From NCBI GenBank assembly GCA_017645785.1, contig JAGCNW010000010.1:148102-212101 (forward strand): a stretch of DNA of 64,000 nucleotides, given 5' to 3'. Position numbers and translations under genes: made by a program. Of this stretch, positions 60,672-64,000 are shown one piece after another. This stretch comes from Treponema sp. Its GTDB lineage: Bacteria > Spirochaetota > Spirochaetia > Treponematales > Treponemataceae. Below the pieces are notes generated by a model. The model was not told where the DNA came from. It ran no database searches and saw only the letters and a list, made by a program, of their open reading frames with translations. Every line of letters begins with the position of its first letter. Position 1 is the stretch's first letter.

Positions 60672-61611
60672 TCCTTCCGAAAAAACGCCGGTCCTAGTCT
60701 TGTTCGCTCCGACGGCCACAGGAAAGACCGAACTTTTGTTCAGGCTTTTTGGCGGGAACGACATGGCGCGGGTAATTTCCGCGGACTCTATGCAAGTGTA
60801 TAGAGGAATGGACATAGGAACGGCAAAACCAACCTTAGCGGAACAAAAAATCCTTCCGCACTATCTAATTGACATAAAAAATCCAGACGAACAGTATTCC
60901 GTGGCCGAATTTGTCGAAAAAGCCGACGCGCTTTGCGAGGAATTCCATAAAGAAGGAAAGCTTCCCATCATTTGCGGAGGAACGGGCTTTTACATCCGTT
61001 CCTTTTTGCTGGGTCTTCCCGCCACTCCCGCAAGCGACCCCGAAACGAGAAAAGCCCTGCAGGAGGAACTGTTGGAACGCGGAGGAGCCGCGATGTGGAA
61101 AAAACTGGCGGCCCTTGACCCCGAATCCGCAAAAAAGATCGATCCGGCCGACAACTATCGGATTTTGCGCGCCCTGGAAATAGTCCAAAGCACCGGCCGG
61201 CCCCGCTCGGACTTTGCCCAAAAGCCTACTTTGCGGGAACAATACGACTTTACGACAATCATTTTGGAGCGCGACCGCGAAGATTTATATGGAAGAATCG
61301 AGGACCGGGTCGAAAAGATGTTCGAGGCCGGCCTTGAAGAAGAAGCCCGCGCGCTTACCCAAAAATACGCGGCCGACGCTCCCGGAATGCAGGCCATTGG
61401 CTATAGGGAATTTTTTGAAAAGGCGGAGGACGGATCCCCCCTTTCGACGGAAGAAATAAAGAAAAAAATCAAGCGGGACTCAAAAAAATACGCAAAAAAG
61501 CAGTGCGTCTTTACCCGCGGCATCCCCGGCGCCCAAACAGTTCAGATAGAGGAGGCTTTTACCGCCATAGCGGCAGCCGTAAAAAGATTGTCGGGTCAAG
61601 CCCGACAATGA
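60661..61611 (+). CDS. miaA: tRNA dimethylallyltransferase
   Basis: 316 residues. Adds dimethylallyl to A37 of tRNAs reading U-starting codons. Motifs: VLVLFAPTATGKTELLFRLF (P-loop), VISADSMQVYRGMDIGTAKPT, PHYLIDIKNPDEQYSVAEF, PIICGGTGFYIRSFLLGL, NYRILRALEIV, YGRIEDRVEKMFEAGLEEEA, GYREF, and QCVFTRGI. Start TTG within the rpoZ end; no other start fits. The last residues RLSGQARQ and the stop are coded by a palindromic repeat (61587-61608). Confidence 0.93.
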   Translation: MRNNPSEKTPVLVLFAPTATGKTELLFRLFGGNDMARVISADSMQVYRGMDIGTAKPTLAEQKILPHYLIDIKNPDEQYSVAEFVEKADALCEEFHKEGKLPIICGGTGFYIRSFLLGLPATPASDPETRKALQEELLERGGAAMWKKLAALDPESAKKIDPADNYRILRALEIVQSTGRPRSDFAQKPTLREQYDFTTIILERDREDLYGRIEDRVEKMFEAGLEEEARALTQKYAADAPGMQAIGYREFFEKAEDGSPLSTEEIKKKIKRDSKKYAKKQCVFTRGIPGAQTVQIEEAFTAIAAAVKRLSGQARQ

Positions 61612-61632
61612 CCGCAGCGTCCGCAAGGACGC
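61587..61632. repeat. Palindromic repeats at the miaA end
   Basis: ATTGTCGGG/CCCGACAAT (61587-61608), identical to 49984-50005, then GCGTCC/GGACGC (61617-61632). Confidence 0.8.
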
Positions 61633-61688
61633 GGTGACCCCGCTCGAACAAAAAGTTAGGGTTTTTCGTTCAAAAACACGAGCGGCTA

Positions 61689-61717
61689 TTGACTAAAATT
61701 TAGAAAAAGCGCATAAT
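61689..61717 (+). promoter_or_regulatory. Promoter of the COX24-like gene and dxs
   Basis: TTGACT (61689-61694), 17-base spacer, CATAAT (61712-61717). Confidence 0.65.
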
Positions 61718-61756
61718 AGACGCCGTATCGATACTAAATCTAATAGGAGCCAAAGC

Positions 61757-61846
61757 ATGCCTTGTGGTAAAAAGCGAAAGCGCCAGAAGATGGCGACTCA
61801 TAAGCGAAAGAAGATGCTTAGAAGAAATCGGCATAAGAGCAAGTAA
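61757..61846 (+). CDS. 29-residue AURKAIP1/COX24 (mS38-like) small basic protein
   Basis: MPCGKKRKRQKMATHKRKKM followed by LRRNRHKSK: an extremely basic miniprotein matching the COX24 C-terminal domain found in mitochondrial ribosomal protein mS38 and in many Bacteroidetes and spirochaetes. It probably binds the small ribosomal subunit rRNA; this is inference from the family. AGGAG lies seven bases upstream of the ATG. Own promoter and a terminator right after the stop. Confidence 0.85.
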   Translation: MPCGKKRKRQKMATHKRKKMLRRNRHKSK

Positions 61847-61855
61847 TGCCGCAAA

Positions 61856-61886
61856 AGACTGCCGTCCAAACGGCGGTCTTTTTTTA
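61856..61886 (+). terminator. Terminator or attenuator between the COX24-like gene and dxs
   Basis: AAGACTGCCG, loop TCCAAA, CGGCGGTCTT, then seven T in all, ending 11 bases before the dxs ATG. It would stop most transcription coming from the small gene. Confidence 0.8.
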
Positions 61887-61896
61887 TGCAAACGAT

Positions 61897-63813
61897 ATGC
61901 TAGCGCAAATCAAATCGCCCGAAGACATAAAAAAACTTTCTCAAAAAGAATTGCGCCAACTCGCGGACGAAATAAGGCGGACGATTATCGACACCGTCGG
62001 AAAGAACGGCGGCCACTTGGCCTCAAACCTTGGAATCGTGGAGCTTACAATCGCGCTGCACAAGGTCTTTTCTTCGCCAAAGGACGCGATCGTTTTTGAC
62101 GTGAGCCACCAGTGCTACGCGCACAAACTTTTGACCGGCCGCTTCGAAGAATTTTCAAGCTTGCGACAAGGCGGAGGAATCTCGGGCTTTACAAAGGAAT
62201 GCGAAAGCGAGCACGACTTTTTTGACAACGGCCACGCCTCCACTTCCATCTCGCAGGCGCTGGGCTTGCTAAAGGCGCGGGAGATTCAGGGCGTTGACGG
62301 AAAGGTCATCGCAGTCATCGGAGACGGCGCGCTCACAGGCGGCTTGGCATACGAAGGGCTTTTGAACGCGGGCCGCGACGCAAAAAATTTAATCGTAGTT
62401 CTCAACGACAACCAAATGTCAATCTCGCCAAGCGAAGGAAGCCTTTCCCGCTATCTTTCAAGCCTCACGATGTCAATCCAATACCAATCGGTAAGGCGCG
62501 CGATAGACAAGATCGTTTCAAAACTGCCCGGCAGCCGCTTTTTCCAAAAATTTATTTTCCGCTTCAAGCGCGGACTCAAGGGCCTTTTGCTGAGCGAAAA
62601 CATGTTCGTGGACTTTGGCTTTGAATACGCGGGCCCCTTGAACGGACACGACATAAAGGAAATGGAAAAAGTTTTTGAGCGCGTAAAAAAATTAAAGAAA
62701 CCTGTAGTCGTTCACGTCATAACAAAAAAAGGAAAGGGCTACTCGCCCGCCGAAGACAACCCCGAACTTTTTCACGGCATCGGACCTTTTAACATCGCCG
62801 ACGGATCGATGGAAAAATTTGACGCCGAAAGCTTCACCGAAAATTTTTCGCGCTCAATCGTTCGCCTTGCAAATGAAAATCAAAGGCTTGTCGCGATAAC
62901 GGCGGCGATGGCGAAGGGAACCGGCTTGGCCGCCTTTGCCCGCCATTATCCCCAAAGATTTTTTGACGTCGGAATCGCAGAAGAGCACGCGGTGACTTTT
63001 GCCGCGGGCCTTGCCAAAGGCGGCCTTTTGCCTGTCGTTTGCATTTACTCCACTTTCATACAGCGGGCGATCGACCAAATCATCCACGACATTTGCCTTC
63101 CAAACTTGCGCGCGATTTTTGTCTTTGACAGGAGCGGAGCGGTTCCCAACGACGGAGAGACACACCAGGGAATCTTTGACATCGCCTTGCTAAAAAGCGT
63201 TCCCAACCTAAGCATGCTGGCTCCAGCGTCCGCAAAGGAATTGGACTTGTGCTTGGACTGGGCGGCAAAGGCCAAGGGCGCGGTGGCGATACGCTATCCA
63301 AAAAAATCCTGTCCGTCGGAGCTTGCGGCATTCTCCGAGCCGCTTATTGAAGGCCGGGGCGTTTTGGTCAAAGCCGAAGAATTCGCTCCGTCACTTTCTG
63401 TCTTGGAAGGAACGGAAGGAAAAAAGGCAAAGCGCGTTCTTATAGCCGCGACAGGCTCGATGTTCTCGGAAGTTCTTGTCGCCGCCCGCTCCCTCTTGCT
63501 GCAAGGCGCGAGCGCGGACATATACAACTTGCGCTTTTTAAAGCCCTTTGACTTTGACGCCTTTTACAGCATTTGCAAGGATTACGACGCGCTTGTGATT
63601 GTCGAGGACGCGATAAAGCAAGGCGGCTTTGCCGAGGAATTGGAAGCCTTTGTCCAATCAAAAGGCTTTAGGGCCGTCCAAGTCTTGGCCTTTGGCCAAA
63701 AGTTCCCCGCGCAAGGAAGCCGCGAGCAAATTTTGGAAAACGCCTTTTTGTCCCCCAACGACATCCAGCGGGCGGCGCTTGGCCTTTTGAACCAAATAAA
63801 GAGCGGGGAATGA
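61897..63813 (+). CDS. dxs: 1-deoxy-D-xylulose-5-phosphate synthase
   Basis: 638 residues from ATG 61897. First enzyme of the non-mevalonate isoprenoid pathway: pyruvate plus glyceraldehyde-3-phosphate, with thiamine diphosphate. Motifs: IKSPEDIKKLSQKELRQLADEIRRTII, GGHLASNLGIVELTIALHKVF, FDVSHQCYAHKLLTGR, FDNGHASTSISQALG, VIGDGALTGGLAYEGLLNAG, VLNDNQMSISPSEG, FDVGIAEEHAVTFAAGLA, DRSGAVPNDGETHQGIFD. The frame also opens at 61846, but those 17 codons are the terminator hairpin and family homology begins at 61897. No Shine-Dalgarno is visible. Confidence 0.94.
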   Translation: MLAQIKSPEDIKKLSQKELRQLADEIRRTIIDTVGKNGGHLASNLGIVELTIALHKVFSSPKDAIVFDVSHQCYAHKLLTGRFEEFSSLRQGGGISGFTKECESEHDFFDNGHASTSISQALGLLKAREIQGVDGKVIAVIGDGALTGGLAYEGLLNAGRDAKNLIVVLNDNQMSISPSEGSLSRYLSSLTMSIQYQSVRRAIDKIVSKLPGSRFFQKFIFRFKRGLKGLLLSENMFVDFGFEYAGPLNGHDIKEMEKVFERVKKLKKPVVVHVITKKGKGYSPAEDNPELFHGIGPFNIADGSMEKFDAESFTENFSRSIVRLANENQRLVAITAAMAKGTGLAAFARHYPQRFFDVGIAEEHAVTFAAGLAKGGLLPVVCIYSTFIQRAIDQIIHDICLPNLRAIFVFDRSGAVPNDGETHQGIFDIALLKSVPNLSMLAPASAKELDLCLDWAAKAKGAVAIRYPKKSCPSELAAFSEPLIEGRGVLVKAEEFAPSLSVLEGTEGKKAKRVLIAATGSMFSEVLVAARSLLLQGASADIYNLRFLKPFDFDAFYSICKDYDALVIVEDAIKQGGFAEELEAFVQSKGFRAVQVLAFGQKFPAQGSREQILENAFLSPNDIQRAALGLLNQIKSGE

Positions 63814-63814
63814 T

Positions 63815-64000
63815 ATGCCAAGCCTAAAACTCGCCGACCGAACGATTAATACAGACAATCCGGCCTTTGTCATGTCGATTGTAAACGCCGACCGCGACTC
63901 CTTCTTTGCAAAAAGCCGGGGCGGCTTTGCCTTGGCCAAAAAGCACATCGAGCAAGGCGCCGACATAATCGACGTGGGCGGCGAGTCCACCAGGCCCGGA
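63815..64000 (+). CDS. folP: Dihydropteroate synthase, partial (5' end)
   Basis: 62 codons to the window edge. Makes dihydropteroate from p-aminobenzoate for folate. The end AKKHIEQGADIIDVGGESTRPG is the canonical pterin-binding block. The usual N-V-T-P-D-S-F loop reads IVNADRDSFF, an unusual variant. GGGG lies six bases before the ATG; it starts one base after the dxs stop. Confidence 0.85.
   Translation, partial: MPSLKLADRTINTDNPAFVMSIVNADRDSFFAKSRGGFALAKKHIEQGADIIDVGGESTRPG

Noticed and set aside
61846..61896. Earlier dxs start at 61846 (TAATG overlap)
   Set aside because: The added codons are the terminator hairpin and poly-T (giving VFFYAND), and lie before the family homology.

Overview
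The window looks like a chromosomal segment of a Treponema-type spirochaete, probably a host-associated lineage of roughly even base composition. Diagnostic genes are the periplasmic filament sheath protein FlaA, the spirochaetal collar protein FlbB, a hook protein FlgE whose Lys165 and Cys178 fall exactly where Treponema denticola FlgE forms its lysinoalanine cross-link, a spiro-SPASM protein, a eukaryote-type hexokinase and a short Treponema-type RNA polymerase omega subunit. I saw no rRNA, tRNA or CRISPR array.

Layout. 1-2.2 kb: a RelA/SpoT-type (p)ppGpp synthetase cut by the left edge, then flaA with its own promoter and terminator. 2.2-15.8 kb, all leftward: ilvD, ilvB, a cytoplasmic sensor-diguanylate cyclase, then a tightly overlapping run (spiro-SPASM protein, glycosyltransferase, a three-domain cytidylyltransferase/PseG-like/methyltransferase fusion, an ATP-grasp ligase) that looks like a surface or flagellin glycan pathway, followed by a cell-wall amidase and a GerMN-like membrane protein. 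16-21.8 kb, leftward: coaD, then an operon hexokinase-flbB-fliK-flgD-flgE. 22-46.4 kb: an accessory region of three Rpn-family PD-(D/E)XK nuclease genes, one DUF3800 gene, one beta-helix pseudogene and two giant beta-helix lipoproteins (about 2950 and 2720 residues), ending at an intact UvrD/PcrA-type helicase. 46.6-64 kb: housekeeping genes (ABC-F ATPase, DEAD-box helicase, RlmK-like methyltransferase, rpmE, rho, bactofilin, HU, rpsT, a secreted protein, recJ, pyrimidine phosphorylase, recO, rpoZ, miaA, a 29-residue COX24/mS38-like protein, dxs and the start of folP).

The accessory region has a readable history. Its basic unit is [Rpn nuclease rightward][hairpin terminator][beta-helix lipoprotein leftward][divergent promoter][helicase rightward]. 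A 33-codon ORF at 35817 is the 5' end of the helicase gene fused to the 3' tail of an Rpn gene, which is exactly the junction expected from a tandem duplication of an 8-9 kb unit. Upstream, two more copies of the terminator and beta-helix 3' flank remain without their beta-helix gene, and a DUF3800 gene sits where an Rpn gene used to be. The three Rpn genes each have an in-frame internal Met with a Shine-Dalgarno-like stretch nine bases upstream, which could yield a separate C-terminal protein.

Regulatory sites recur in a consistent form: several promoters with -35 and -10 boxes exactly 17 bases apart. At least five genes (coaD, pcrA, the DEAD-box helicase, the RlmK-like gene, the secreted protein at 54890) have a -10 box only 6-12 bases before the start codon and no Shine-Dalgarno, suggesting leaderless mRNAs. 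Dispersed palindromic repeats lie between genes from 46 kb on and supply the last codons of recJ and miaA. A 215-base nested palindrome lies between rpsT and the 54890 gene.
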